Positions 13,555 to 25,289 of a stretch of 64,000 nucleotides of DNA are shown in pieces. The notes below the pieces were generated by a model that searched no databases, was not told where the DNA came from, and saw only the letters and a list, made by a program, of their open reading frames with translations. A program made the translations under genes and the position numbers. Location of the stretch: positions 10,373,288 to 10,437,287 of the forward strand of contig JAEMBT020000009.1 of NCBI GenBank assembly GCA_018873245.2, given 5' to 3'. The DNA is from Archegozetes longisetosus. Taxonomy: Eukaryota; Arthropoda; Arachnida; Sarcoptiformes; Trhypochthoniidae. The stretch's first letter is position 1, and every line of letters begins with the position of its first letter.

Positions 13555-16500
13555 TTATAGGTATAAAATTTTTATCAATCCTTTTGCTTCCCAAGCAGTG
13601 CTCTGCTTCACTGTTTTTCCATCACTCAGTGTTCCTTCTCCTCGAATCAACTTTTTGTGAACCAATTTCAGAATATCTTCAAAATGATACTTATCGTGAT
13701 ACTGAAGGATCATTTCACTGAAAACTTTAGAATAAAACGAACCATAAATTGGTGAATTAGTGTCTTTTCCTATCAAAGCAAAAAATATTTAGAGAAAACA
13801 ACATCAGACAAATTAAATGGAAATCAAACCCGAGATTATTGAATAACAAATAATTATATCACTGAAAGTTGGTATCAGTCTGTTTGGATCAACTATTGAA
13901 GTTACTTCAACTTCACCAACAGTAATATTATCAGTTCCGCTAACAGAAAGTTCATTGTCCTTTACTACTTCTTCCTCCTTAACAAAACCTTCAGATATGC
14001 CTTGATCATAATGTAATAATTTTTAAAATTATTGTTTAGTTTTGTTTATAATGAATTTCTACCTTCGAAAATAGGACTTGTTATCAGAATTTTTGGTAGT
14101 CCAACCAAGTTTTGATTGCATTCTTTGTTCGAAATTTTCTTCACGATATCCATTATTTTGATGGATTTATCATAAAACCTAACTTCACGTTCATTTCCAT
14201 GAGACAAAAATATAGCAAAAAATGCAGAACAAGGATTGGACTTCATTTCTTCTAAAGCTTTCTCAAGAGTTTCAACAGTGGGTTTTGGTCCGTCCCTGGT
14301 TTCGGGATAGCTTCTAACCTCAAATCCCAACTGTTCGAAAGTTTTCCTATAGATAGTGGCGTCTTTATGGGATCCATTTTCATTATCATCTTTCACTTTA
14401 TCGACATCGAAATCATAGTTATTGAATATAAAGCAATACCGCTTTTTCTCTGTTGTGTCTATTTGAAACACATTTTCCTCGTCATGTTTAGAAATAGCAT
14501 TTGGTTCGTTCATAGCTTTTTGAGTTAAGTATAATTTTTTGGAGATGTTGTGTGCAAACCAGGAAATACTTTGCTTAACAAATATTTTTTGTGTCTGATT
14601 TGTTTCTGTGTTTCTGATCTCAAGGTCCGCCCATTTTTCCGCAACTTTTCTTTGAGTTAATTTTAATATAAACTCAAAATCATGCTGATCAGCTTCTGAT
14701 TTAATGACTGATGATAATTCTTGTCCAAACCATGTGCCAACAACTGCATTACGAATCGAAGCATGACCTATTATACAAAAAGTGTTCGTTTTGATCGAGT
14801 ATTGAGATAAAGTAAAGGCTAGCGCTCTTTTGGCGCTAATTAGCGCCAAAAGAGCACTTATGCGCTCTTTCGGCGCCAAATAGCGCCAAAAGAGCGCATA
14901 ATTGCTCTTTAGGCGCTGATTAGTGCTAGAAAATTTTTTACGCTGTGGTAAATCAGAGATTGATAAAATTATGTTGAAATTATTTTAGTTTTATGACGAA
15001 AAGAGTGAAATAAACACTATTTTACGAAAATTTATAACTATATATTTATACAGTCTATTTCAAAATTTTAAAGCCACTCGATTTTTTTGAATAACTTTTG
15101 AACGTAATTAGACAATTTAATGAAATTTGATAATAATACATCAAATACCAAGTTGTAACAGAAAATCTATCGATTTACTAGTTACATGAATTGTTTCTTG
15201 CATAACATAATTTAGTGCTAAAATATACTTTTCAAAATTATAAAACCAGCTCAAAAATTGACTCAAAATCTATCAAAAAATTAAATCTAGCACCTAATTG
15301 AACCTTCATTGTTAATAATAGTCTTGAATATACGCTCTAAAAACTTCATCTTATGATTTGTGAATGCAATATTAGTCATTTGATTATAGCAGTGACCGGC
15401 TCACATCACGACCGAACCACCGCCTCCTAATCCATTGAAACTATTGAACTAATCTAATCAGACAGTTGTGATCCTGTGAGCCGGCCACGGCTTTAATCAA
15501 ATGACTAATATCGCATTCACAAATCATAAGATGGAATCTTTAGAACATATTTACACACTCGGTATGCATTTGCTACCATTTGGTTTACGAATTGACGCTA
15601 AAAATTGAGTTTATACATAGAGATAGTGTTTTAAGAAACATCGCTTCAATTTCAAATTTTAGTCAATCCATGCCAAGTCGTATATTCAAGACTATTATTA
15701 GCAATGGAGGTTTAATTAGGTGTTAGATTTAACTTTTTGATAGATTTTATACCAAACCAAAGCAGCAGAGAAAGGCCTTCCCAGAAAATAGTCTTCGCGG
15801 GAAGAATGAATTTTATTTTTCAGGATCCCGAAAGTTCACCTTTCAAAATAAATTCTCAAAAAATCTTTCATAAAAAATATTTTTTGTTACAGAGATAAAA
15901 ATAGTTCACAAGATATTAATAAAAAGTTACTACTTAATTACAATTTCCTAAGGTGTTAAGTCTTCTTTTGAATCAGCATTAGTTACATTCGCACATGTAT
16001 ACTTTTTCGTTTAAGTTCCTATTATTTTTGTTTTTTCAAGTATATTTTATGATTTTTCGGGATTTTTTCGAGAACGAGAAATTTTATGCTTAATAGCAAG
16101 TTTTTAAAAAATTTAGGGACGAGTATCTCGAGAACTACTTGGGATAATTGATCAAGTGAGGTATCAAAGTGCTAAGTTCAACGTCCAGAGTCCAACGTTA
16201 TATTACTTGGCGGGGTCGGCCACTTCCGTCGGGAGTTGGCCGGAAGTGGTCAGGTTCGGGTTAGAAGTGGTCAAGTGTGGTGCTAAAATGTTCAGCTCGA
16301 CGAACTGAATCCAATGGCGCACCACACTTGGAGGTGGGGGGTCGGAAACCCCCTTGGACCCATTAGTCCTGATTCACCCGATAATCCCTTTTGTTTCTAA
16401 GGGATTTAATATTTATCAAAAAATAAACAAATAAATAAATAAAATCTTTATGTTATTTTCTTTATAAATTAACACAGTTTTAGTGTTTTTAAAGTGATTT

Positions 16501-18240
16501 TTAGATATAACGCTTAAAGAGCACTCTACAGCTTTTTTGCGCTATTTAGCGCCAAAAGAGTCACTGCGTAAAGTAAATATTATAACTTGGCGAATCCGGG
16601 CTAATGGGTCTAATGGGGTTCCCGGCCCCCCATCCCCAAGTGTGGTACATTATTGGATTCAGTTCGTCGAGCTGAACATTTTCATACCAAACTTGACCAC
16701 TTTCAGCCTGAACCTGACCACTTCTGGCCAACCAGACCTAACCTCCTCGAAATCGGATAAACCTGACTTTACCAAGTTGTAATCTAAACCAAACCTGATT
16801 TGAATTAAGGTATAATAGGTTAGGTTGATTTGCGACCTAACCTATTCTCCCTAAGTTTATGTCAAGCTTGTTTGGGTTACGATTCTCTAAATCCAAGTTT
16901 ATCCATTATGAGGTACTAAACCAAACAAAGATGGATATCTCGAGAACTACTTGCGATAATTGATCAAGTGAGGTATCAAAATGCTCAGTTGAATATCCTG
17001 AGTCCAATTAAATATAACTTGGCGAGGTCAGCCAATCTCGTCGCGAGTTGGCCAGAAGTGGTCAGGTGTGGTATCAAAATGCTCGGCTCGACGAATTGAA
17101 TCTAATGATGTATCACACTTTGGGGTAGGGGTTTGGGAACACCTTAAACCCATTAGCCCGAATTGACCTTAATAATTTCATTTTCACATCTAATTTACAT
17201 ATTTAAAAATATTACAGCTATGAATTCATATTTTATCGTTAATCATTAAGTATAAGCCTTGGTAAATGCTTATCATAACCTATCAATAATAGATAGTGAT
17301 TTAACATTCTAATCTAAATTTTAGACCAATAGTAGTTTTTGTAAATTGTAAACTTACCGAAAATAGTTGAATATGAAATGAAAAAGTTGCTATAATCTGA
17401 GTTGTTGCCAAAATCCATAACTTCTTTTTTATTACTTAAGACTTCTGCCAGGGGTCTATATAAAACACCTCTATCCTTTTCACCTGTTAATAGGAAAATC
17501 AGTTTAGATAATTATAATTTTGAAAAGTAACTGTATTAGGATGATACTTTGTTTTAGAAAAGTATAAACCAAAGAAAGTTATGGTAAAAGCAGTGAGATC
17601 TATTGAAACATTTGATAATTACCTCCACGACAAGCAATTAAAATAAAAATTTTGGGGATATCTTGTAAAGGTTCACATTTCGTGTCAGAGAATATTTCCA
17701 TAATTTGAGTTAAGAATATATATGCAGAATTTTCATCTTTATCGGTTCCTCTAATGAGTGATTCTTTGCCATGAGTTAAAAATATAACCACGAGTGGATT
17801 TGGTTTCAGATCTTTACAATTAATTTCACTGCTGATGTTTTCTAAGGTGCAGAATATATCATCCTTCGACAGATTATTGAATGGTTCGTCAACATTAAAT
17901 CCTATTTTGCTGAATGCTTCCGTCAAATGCTTAGTATCCTCTTGAGTATACGGTGGTCTGTTAAGTTTTTTATTCTTAAATATAATATTATCGAATATGA
18001 ATACGCAGCCATTAGTTACTTGATATGATTCTATGTTATGGTCGTTTTCTAAAATAAAGAAAAAGTTACATCGATTCAACTTATCATATTTAATATGCAA
18101 ACTTTTATAGTAAAGCCTTGTTATTTAAAAGAAACAATTTTTGCTCATAATAAATATCTAGAAAATGGAAGAATAATATAAGCAAAGTATATACTAGTAA
18201 AGTTTGATAAAAACACGAGTCTATCACTTAGCTCACCCAT
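13555..18240 (-). CDS. Tandem two-domain caspase (intact + pseudocaspase), copy A
   Basis: Exons in order: 18240-18237, 18048-17623, 17483-17358, 14767-14063, 14000-13830, 13769-13555; 1,647 bases, 548 residues, every junction GT-AG and phase 1. The first exon is only ATGG. Unit 1: p20 is about residues 10-145, with FLTHGKE and IACRGG keeping the catalytic His and Cys and an RPPYTQED stretch that could supply the p20 S1-pocket arginine. Its p10 (about 165-265) has FFISYSTIFGHASIRN and GTWF, the normal p10 substrate groove. Unit 2: p20 (about 295-420) keeps SHGNE but reads ILITSPIFEG where the Cys motif belongs. Its p10 (about 450-548) has IICYSII without the groove arginine. No CARD or DED precedes unit 1. 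Intron 3 is 2.6 kb because transposons fill it, against about 220 bases in copy B. A cysteine protease is likely, with unit 2 acting as a dead partner (inference). Confidence 0.82.
15278..15762. repeat. Inverted-repeat element nested in the 14.8 kb insert
   Basis: The left arm near 15,278-15,345 (TTAAATCTAGCACCTAATTG) has its complement near 15,680-15,760. An inner pair, ATTAGTCATTTGATTA with GACCGGCTCAC, recurs inverted near 15,475-15,520. The whole could fold into one large hairpin. No coding potential. Confidence 0.5.
16130..16379. mobile_element. Partial copy of the GGGTGAATC repeat family
   Basis: The right half of the element described at 39,565-40,155, from the central ATCTCGAGAACTACTTG motif to the terminal CTGATTCACCC. 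The left half is absent. It sits inside the 14,817-16,568 insert. Confidence 0.6.
16589..17168. mobile_element. Copy of the GGGTGAATC MITE family
   Basis: About 580 bases with ends GGCGAATCCGGGCTAATGGG and an inverted partner ending CCCGAATTGACC. It is the same family as 39,565-40,155. It lies immediately beside the Mutator-like insert in intron 3 of the tandem caspase gene and is absent from copy B. I do not see a clean target duplication here. Confidence 0.6.
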
Positions 18241-18766
18241 TATTTGACGACTTTTTTATACTGAAAACTTAAAGCCTACAATGCTTAAACGCGATCAAAA
18301 TGACCAGACGATTATAAAAGTTATTATATGAAGGATAGGATCATCAATGGTATGTCTGAACTTCTAAAAACGTTTTTATTCATAAGGGGATTATATTTTA
18401 ATTAAATAAATTTGAGCGCTTACTACAAAATTGATAAGTTATCGAAATTTTATATGATAGAAAGTCATTTTTGCAACTACTACCCAATCAATAATTTATA
18501 TCCAAAAACTACCTTTTTTCATATCTTAAAATTATCTACATTTTGCTACATAAATATTATCTCTTTTTTCTCTTTTATTTATATATATGCATTTTAGATA
18601 TAGAAAAATAAAATATGTAAAATCTATCTTTATTTTATCTTTAATTTTGATATATAAAATCTATCATTATTTTACCTTTTATTTCTACATAAATATATAT
18701 ATTTATAAAATAAAGATATCCAACAAAATTATAACAAAAATTTTTATTTGTATTCGAAGTTAAGTT

Positions 18767-19993
18767 TTACATGAATTGAAAAGAGTTTATTATATAACTA
18801 CGCTGTTTTATGATAATAATAATCACAATTATCACACTTTTATAATGAATTCTTGTGTCTCTGTCTATCATTAAAGCAAAATGATTGCGTAATTGTTGTG
18901 GATCTGAAGTTGTAAACTTTTTTACATTTAATTCCTGCCAATGATTTTTCCATTTTTCCAGCACATAATCTATAAATGAATTAAATGACTTAGTTTTTTA
19001 TTTAGATTACAAGTACTTTAACTAAAGTAAGCTAGCAATCTCTTAATAATTAGCGAAATTTATGAAAAGAATTAAGAAAAAAGTATTATTTATAAAATGA
19101 AAGTTTTATATATTTCAGACTCGCAGTTAAAACCCGGCTATAAGTTTTTACTACTCAAATATAGTGCATATGACTTGATTAAAATGATTAATTGAGGATA
19201 ACTTTTAATTACTACTCAACAAACATAAACGACAAATAAACAAATTATACTAGAATTTTGCCAAACATTATGCAGATTTCTTATATTTCACTTTTTATCT
19301 ATTTTTATGGTGTCTATTAAGCAGGATTTTAGGTGTGACTGAAAGATATAATATTACATATAACTTGTTTGATGCCAAATCACTAACAACTTAAATATTT
19401 TTATGCATTTAATATTTAACTTACATATTACTTAATCCAACTTTTTATTATCAATTTCTCTCTTATTACGACCGCCTTTCAAATTGTGTCCAATCCTTTC
19501 GGTATCTTTAAAAGCAGATCTCGAGACTTCGAAAAAAATAAAGCAGATTTTGAATTTGGAGAGTTCTTCGACAGTCCATTAGCTATCGCGACCTTTTCAA
19601 CAGGATATTTTCCGTCGATTAAATAATAGTTCTAATAAAATTTCTAAAGTTAGGTTTAGATTTCTAAAAATTTACTGTAAAATTTCTTTGAATTTGAGAT
19701 AACTTTTAGTTTGCTGTAATACACTGATTGTATCTAAAGTTAAATAAATAAAATTATAATAAATTATTAGTATATGTTAATAAAATTATTTTTAACAAAC
19801 CACTAATTGCTATTAGAAGACATGACTTAAGAGATCCGTTGTTATTGTGGTACTGTATGCCACTTATTGAAGAGAGATCTCCAAGAGAACGCCAATTCAT
19901 ATCAAACATATTAATTTCACTACAGTCAATAATTTTATACTTGTTTTTTCTTTTCACTAAAGCAAATAAATCCATTTTTGATATATTCAACAC
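18767..19993 (-). pseudogene. Possible second gene of the Tnp2-type transposon (degenerate)
   Basis: Three minus-strand stretches look protein-like: 19,993-19,790 (starts MLNISKMDLFALVKRK), about 19,630-19,490 (contains YYLIDGKYPVEKVAIANG) and 18,990-18,790 (contains LEKWKNHWQELNVKKF). They could be exons of an accessory protein carried by the element on the strand opposite the transposase, but I could not join them with convincing splice sites. The first piece loosely recalls the start of BEN-associated proteins. That is a weak impression only. Confidence 0.3.
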
Positions 19994-20319
19994 AAAGACA
20001 ACAATAATTTTGTTTTTAAAGTTTAAGTTATTTCACTTTAAAGTGTGACAACGCCCTAAACAAAGGTATCATATGTACTTTGATTTCGTTGAAATTCAAC
20101 TCAAATCACTTGGGACTTATTTAGCGGCTTTGCGTCTATGATATGATATTCTATAGCAAACTTGTTATCAATAAGTAAAAGTTTATTGTTTACAAAAATA
20201 ATAGCTTTATTTTAAACATATATAATTTTCTTTTAAAAATTTAAAAATTTATTATGTTTTAAGTACAATAATGTCAAGAAAAACTTTATTTTATAACGAA
20301 AAACGTAAAAAGGGTTCTA

Positions 20320-21622
20320 TGTCAAAACAGCTTAAGTAAAAATAGCTAACGCAAAAACAGCTAATACAAAAGAGCTAATCCAAAACAGCTAAACAAAAAC
20401 AGCTAAACAAAAACAGCTAATCAAAATCAGCTAATCAAAATCAGCTAGCTTAAAAAATTTATGATAAACGATTTCAACTGAGTTTTATCGTAATAATACT
20501 TAGATTTCTTAGAAATTAGAGGTTAACTTAAGAGATTTAATCCTTTAGTGTCCAGATTTCTACGAATATATTTACAATAATATTTCCACGTTCTATATCT
20601 AATGATATTTGAGGAATTTAAATAGGATTAAGTTATTCTCATGAACTATTATTTTAGTTCTCTTTAATATCAGCTGAACATTTACGAGCTATATTTTAAT
20701 CTTTTTTGTTTCATGTTCTGAATAAGTTTCCAATTCATATGTTAAGATTCAATGACTTCATTTAATGCTAAATCATATCCTTGTTGATAAAAAATTATTC
20801 TATTTCCAATAAAATTTTCTAGATGAAAAAAATATTTTTCTAAGTGGAAATAGCTCCTTCTGAACCCCTACGAAATTTTTTAACTGTAAAATCTTTTCTA
20901 TGGTTGATTATTTGGAAAAATAATACTATAAATAATTTAATCAAATATGATAAATTTAATTTTTAAGAATCGAGGAGTTTTAAAATCTTTATTCGATAGA
21001 TTATAATTTTTAATTTTAAGATTTTTCCCACTGTCACTACTAAGAATTTAAAAAATTAAGAATTCAAATTAATATTTTTTGTTTCCCTATTATTAAATAC
21101 TATTGTTAATATTTCTAAGGCTAAGTGTCGAAAATTTATATGGATTATAGAACTTATTTCCTATGTGGGATAATTTTATATTAATATACATATAGACTTA
21201 ATGTTTGAAAATTTCTATATAAAAATGCAAAATGGCTGTGCAAGCTAACACAAACATGAGAGTGAGATAGGGAAACGGAAGAGGTTACCTTTATTAGTGG
21301 ACTTTAGCCACTAAGAGAAGGCATAACTCGCTCCGTTTACGGGCAGCGATTTGCATACCCGAACCCGTAGGACCGCTGAGCAGGCGTTGTTGGGTGATCT
21401 CCTATTTGCTAACATAGTGGCCAACTATACACAGCAATATTATATACTTACTATTCATTTATAACAGTTATAAAAAGTGCTTTATTTGTTTTGTACAGTT
21501 TGTATTAGCTATTTTGTTTTAGCTGATTTTACTTAGCTTTTTAAGCTTAGCGGTTTTTGTTTATCTAATTTTGTTTTGCTGTTTTTGTTTTAGCTGTTCT
21601 TTTTTAGCTGTTTTGACTCCAT
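20320..21622. mobile_element. Nested element with AAAACAGCTAA-repeat termini
   Basis: Each end of about 125 bases is a tandem array of an 11-base unit close to AAAACAGCTAA (variants AAAATCAGCTAA, AAAAAGCTAA). The two arrays are in inverted orientation, and the outer edges share GTCAAAACAGCT. About 1,050 bases of unrelated AT-rich DNA lie between them, including a more GC-balanced patch at 21,230-21,420. No transposase was seen. Terminal arrays of short direct units in inverted orientation suggest a foldback-type element. Confidence 0.6.
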
Positions 21623-21625
21623 ACG

Positions 21626-21684
21626 TATCAATATCTGTTCCAATGGTTCCGACTTTGTTATAATCATTGGAACAGATATTGATA
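21626..21684. repeat. Perfect 20-base-arm palindrome
   Basis: The 20 bases at 21626-21645 are exactly complementary to 21665-21684, with a 19-base loop. It lies precisely between two nested transposons. It could be a tiny MITE or a solo end pair. Confidence 0.7.
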
Positions 21685-21694
21685 TATATATATA

Positions 21695-22227
21695 CAGTGT
21701 TTTTCAGTTCAATTTGGATCTATTGCATTGCTATTTGTAATGTAAACCCAAACCCTGTCGAACCGGTAGCTCTTCTCAAAGCTATTTGTAATTCAAAACT
21801 TTATTTCAATATGTGAAAGACGGCAAAACATACAATTAATGATTAGATATTCAACTAAATTAATTCTCAATTATCTCTTTATTAAGACTGGGGAATATGT
21901 ATTTTTCCATATTTTTATAATAATTTGAACAATTCTAAGAAGAAATAAGTTCAGAAGAGGAATGAACTGCTTCATACAAAAGCTATTGATTGTGTTATAT
22001 CTTTCATTTCAATAAAAAAAATTTAAAGATTTTGATCTAAACTTAAATTGTTCCATAAACAAATGAAATCAAATGTGTTTTGTGCAATAAATAAGATATA
22101 CTTTAAAATTACAAATAGCAATGAAATTAACATAAATAGTTTTGAGATAAGCAACCGGTTTTCATAAGGATTAAACTAAGTACACAAATAGCAATGCAAT
22201 AGATACAAATTGAAGTGAAAAATACTG
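21695..22227. mobile_element. 533-bp TA-flanked MITE nested in the transposon
   Basis: The ends read CAGTGTTTTTCAGTTCAATT and the complement of CAGTATTTTTCACTTCAATT, with about 50 bases of inverted repeat. TA flanks each end (21693-21694 and 22228-22229). The target and the CAGT start fit Tc1/mariner. Non-coding. Confidence 0.7.
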
Positions 22228-22473
22228 TACCAATCGAAAGCTTATTAATAGTAGTTTCTAAAAATCAAAATCTTAAGGAAATAGGTTCAGTAGTTTTCAA
22301 GTTATAGATCATTGAATATTTGAAAACCACTATTCAAATTCTTGATTTTTATGATATTAAAACTTATTTAAACACTCTTCACATAACATTAGAACTATAA
22401 TTCATATTTATTTAATATATTTATTAAAATTATAGCTAAAAGGCTCAATTTAATTAGAATTCAATAAATAGTT

Positions 22474-24815
22474 ATGCCATTTTTAATTAGTTTTGAACAA
22501 TTATATGGATCTAATGCATATGAAATATTACATGAAAAGCGGCCAAAAGTATCTCAAAGTAATACAATTAACGAAGATTTTGACACCAGTTTTAATGATT
22601 CAAACACAGCAGCAAATAGCGAAATAACCATTGAAGATGACGCGCATGTTATGCATGAAAAAGTTGCATCTTTGCTATTGATTGAAGTTGCAAATAAGCA
22701 CAATTTAACTCAAGAGGCAATTGAAGATATTATGAAATTTACAAATTTAGTTACAAATCGAAAGGTTTTTAAAACAAAATATAAAACTTTAATAAATCAG
22801 TTACCAAATAATAATTTTGCATATAATTACTATCTTTTATGTAAATGCGATAAATCTTTAGGTCCTTTTAGTAATGTAAAAGATTTTGAAGTCTTAAATT
22901 GTCAATCGTGCAATTCAACTAATGATTGTAAAGAATTATTGAGAGATAATCGGTATTTTCTGCATTCTAGACTTGAGCCTCAGTTAGAAGTTATATTGAA
23001 TAATTATGAAAATTACTTCTATACTAATAATATTAGTGATACTATTAGTGATATAAATAACGCAAAATTAGTAAAAAATTATTCATTTTCCCACTATATA
23101 AGTTTATCATTAGGTATAGATGGAGTACCCGTTGGACACAGTACCACTAATTCAATTATTCCTGTAATATGTTTTATTGATAATTTAAAACCAAAGTTTA
23201 GACGTAAGTTACCAATAATTACTTTAATATATTCAGGATCTAAAAAAACAAACTCTAATGAGTTTTTAAGTCCATTAATAAATGAAATTAATAATTTATT
23301 TTTAAGTCCTATTAAGTGGACTAAAAGTGATGGCAATATTCAATATACTCGTGTTATTATCTCTTGCATAATATGCGATTCTCCTGCAAGGGCTTGGGTC
23401 CATAATTTAACTAGACATCAGTCATATTATGGTTGTAACTGGTGTTTAGTAAAAGCTAATTATAATATAAATACAATTCGCTATAAATTAAACTTAGATG
23501 TAAGCGAAATAAATAATTTACTACGAACTAATAATCAAACATTAGAAATTTGTAACTTAATTGAAAGCGGTTTAAAACAGTCTCCACATTTAGGCGTAAA
23601 AGGTTTTTCTATTTTAACAAAACTACCAAACTTTGATATTATTAAATCTTTTACTCCTGATATTATGCATTCGGGATTTTTAGGTATAGTTAGGAAGTTT
23701 TTAAATCTTTGGTTTGACTCTAAATACAGTAATGAAGCTTTTTATTTAGGACTCAATAAACATTTACTAAATGATAAAATCTCTAATTTAAGACCTCCGA
23801 GTTATTTCTATAGATATCAAAGAGATTTTTAAAATATTAAACAATGGAAGAGTATTGAATACGAATTGTTTGCTTATTATTACTTTTTATGTATTTTTAG
23901 GGGTTATTTAAACTCAAAATATTTTAATCATTTTGCAAAATTTGTTTATTCAATCTCTAAATTAAATAAGAAAAACATTACTAACGATGATATAAAACAA
24001 GCAAAATGTGAATTATTTGATCTCGTTACTTCAATTAATAACTTATATAAAGGTATGGATAAACTTAATCTGTATAATTGTCATGTAATACTACACTATC
24101 CTGAAAGTGTAGGTCCACTAAAATCACATTCAGCATATTGTTCTGAAGAACAAATGGGATATATTAAGTCACTGCTTAAGTGCTATAATTTTATTCCTCA
24201 ACAAATTTTAAGTAAATTTTCATTAAAAGCATCAAATAATTTATTTTTTGTTAATAATAATCTTTTGTCAAAAATGTCTCATAAAGAGATAATGTTTTAT
24301 GAAAGTTTTAACAATAATTTTATTAAAAAATATGAAAATAAAGGTTTAGGTAAACCTAATTATTCACATTTAACTGATTCACAAATAGATGCCATTAATT
24401 GTTTGAATATAATACTAAACCCAGATTTATTGTATAAGTTTTATAAAAGATGTTTTATAAACGGTTATATCGTATCAACTGATTCTTATGATAATAAGAA
24501 AAATTGCTGCGATTCTTATATTTCATGTAATATTAATTCAAGAAAAAAATTTTAGAATCTTTTTTTAAAGTTAAATTTATTGTAGAAATTAATGGTAAAA
24601 TTTATTGCTTCTGTAATCAAATAATTCTCAAGTTAAACAAAAAATTAATACTAGCGAATTTAAAATTTGATTATATATTAAAAGTTGAAAGCATTAGTGA
24701 TAAAATTGTATGTATTAATTGCAAAAACATTAAGCGGACTGTTATGTTTATAGAAAGTGGAGAAGAAAAACATGTTAATTCTTTTATTATAAATCCAATT
24801 GTAAGCTCATTATAA
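22474..24815 (+). pseudogene. Tnp2-like DDE transposase with one stop and one frameshift
   Basis: The frame starts at ATG 22474. About residues 120-160 hold a zinc-ribbon-like Cys cluster (CKCDKS and CQSCNS). The RNase H-like core follows: GIDGVP near residue 216 (first Asp), CDSPARAW near 302 (second Asp), a CNWC insert and DIMHSG near 396. These are signature motifs of Transposase_21/Tnp2 proteins. An in-frame TAA at 23830-23832 falls just before the conserved WKSIEYELF segment, which continues in the same frame. A run of seven A at 24543-24549 appears one base short. Beyond it the family-like sequence continues in another frame, with VEINGKIYCFC, to a stop at 24813-24815. Both lesions make this copy inactive as written, although the A run could be a sequencing error. 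Confidence 0.85.
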
Positions 24816-25289
24816 TAATCAATTAATAATTGACAAATCAATCGAATTAGAAAATTTTCCTTTAATTTACTTTATATCATACCTTTAATAAAAATATACA
24901 TTAAATAAATATACAGAAATTATAATAAAAGTTAGGTTTTATATAAACTTTATCTCTAAAATATCTATAAAGTATCTCTTTTTGAAGAAAAGATAAAAAA
25001 ATGATAAATTTCTGAGACTAAGTCCAAAAGTAGATAAAATAAAGATATTTTTTCTACCTTTTTTCAAAAAAAGATAGTTTTTATATAAAAATTATTGATT
25101 GGGTATTAGATTCAAATTAACAGTTATTTTCGATATACGAATGCTTAACCTTTTCCGATGAACTAATATTAACTAATTCGATCAAAAGGGAATCATTTCT
25201 TCGTTAAATATCTATAACACTACTTTTAAATTATTTATTTTTATTGAAAGTCTTATTATTATATTAAATGAATTTTTTGTTTACCCTAC

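Larger units (their letters stand above)
14817..16568. mobile_element. Mutator-like nonautonomous element, 9-bp target duplication
   Basis: The 9-mer TAAAGTAAA occurs at 14808-14816 and 16569-16577. Copy B has one matching site (TAAACTAAA), so this is an insertion into intron 3 of the tandem caspase gene. The ends share the inverted motif CTCTTTTGGCGCTAA. The left 130 bases are a series of short palindromes built from GCGCTCTTTTGGCGC-type units. No transposase is present. Nine-base duplications are typical of Mutator-like elements, but the very ends match poorly, so the assignment is tentative. Confidence 0.55.
18483..25103. mobile_element. 6.6 kb Tnp2/Plavaka-like (EnSpm/CACTA-related) transposon
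   Basis: The left end CCCAATCAATAATTTATAT and the right end ATATAAAAATTATTGATTGGG are inverted repeats. TA flanks both sides (18481-18482, 25104-25105). Copy B carries the empty site at about 58,178 with a single TA, so both borders are fixed to the base. The subterminal 200 bases on each side are rich in AGATAAA/TTTATCT motifs, as in CACTA-type elements. Contents: a damaged transposase on the plus strand (22,474-24,815), possible minus-strand coding pieces (18,767-19,993), a nested inverted-repeat element (about 20,320-21,622) and a nested TA-flanked MITE (21,695-22,227). It sits upstream of the copy A tandem caspase gene. Confidence 0.85.

Noticed and set aside
14811..14879. Upstream start of the 277-codon frame (MAPKERISALLALISAKRAL) as the N-terminus of a caspase protein
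   Set aside because: These codons lie in the GCGCTCTTTTGGCGC palindromes of an inserted element that copy B lacks. The true exon begins at the acceptor ending 14768.
20316..20456. CRISPR-like array from regularly repeated AAAACAGCTAA
   Set aside because: The units are contiguous without spacers, and an inverted partner array marks the other end of a transposon.
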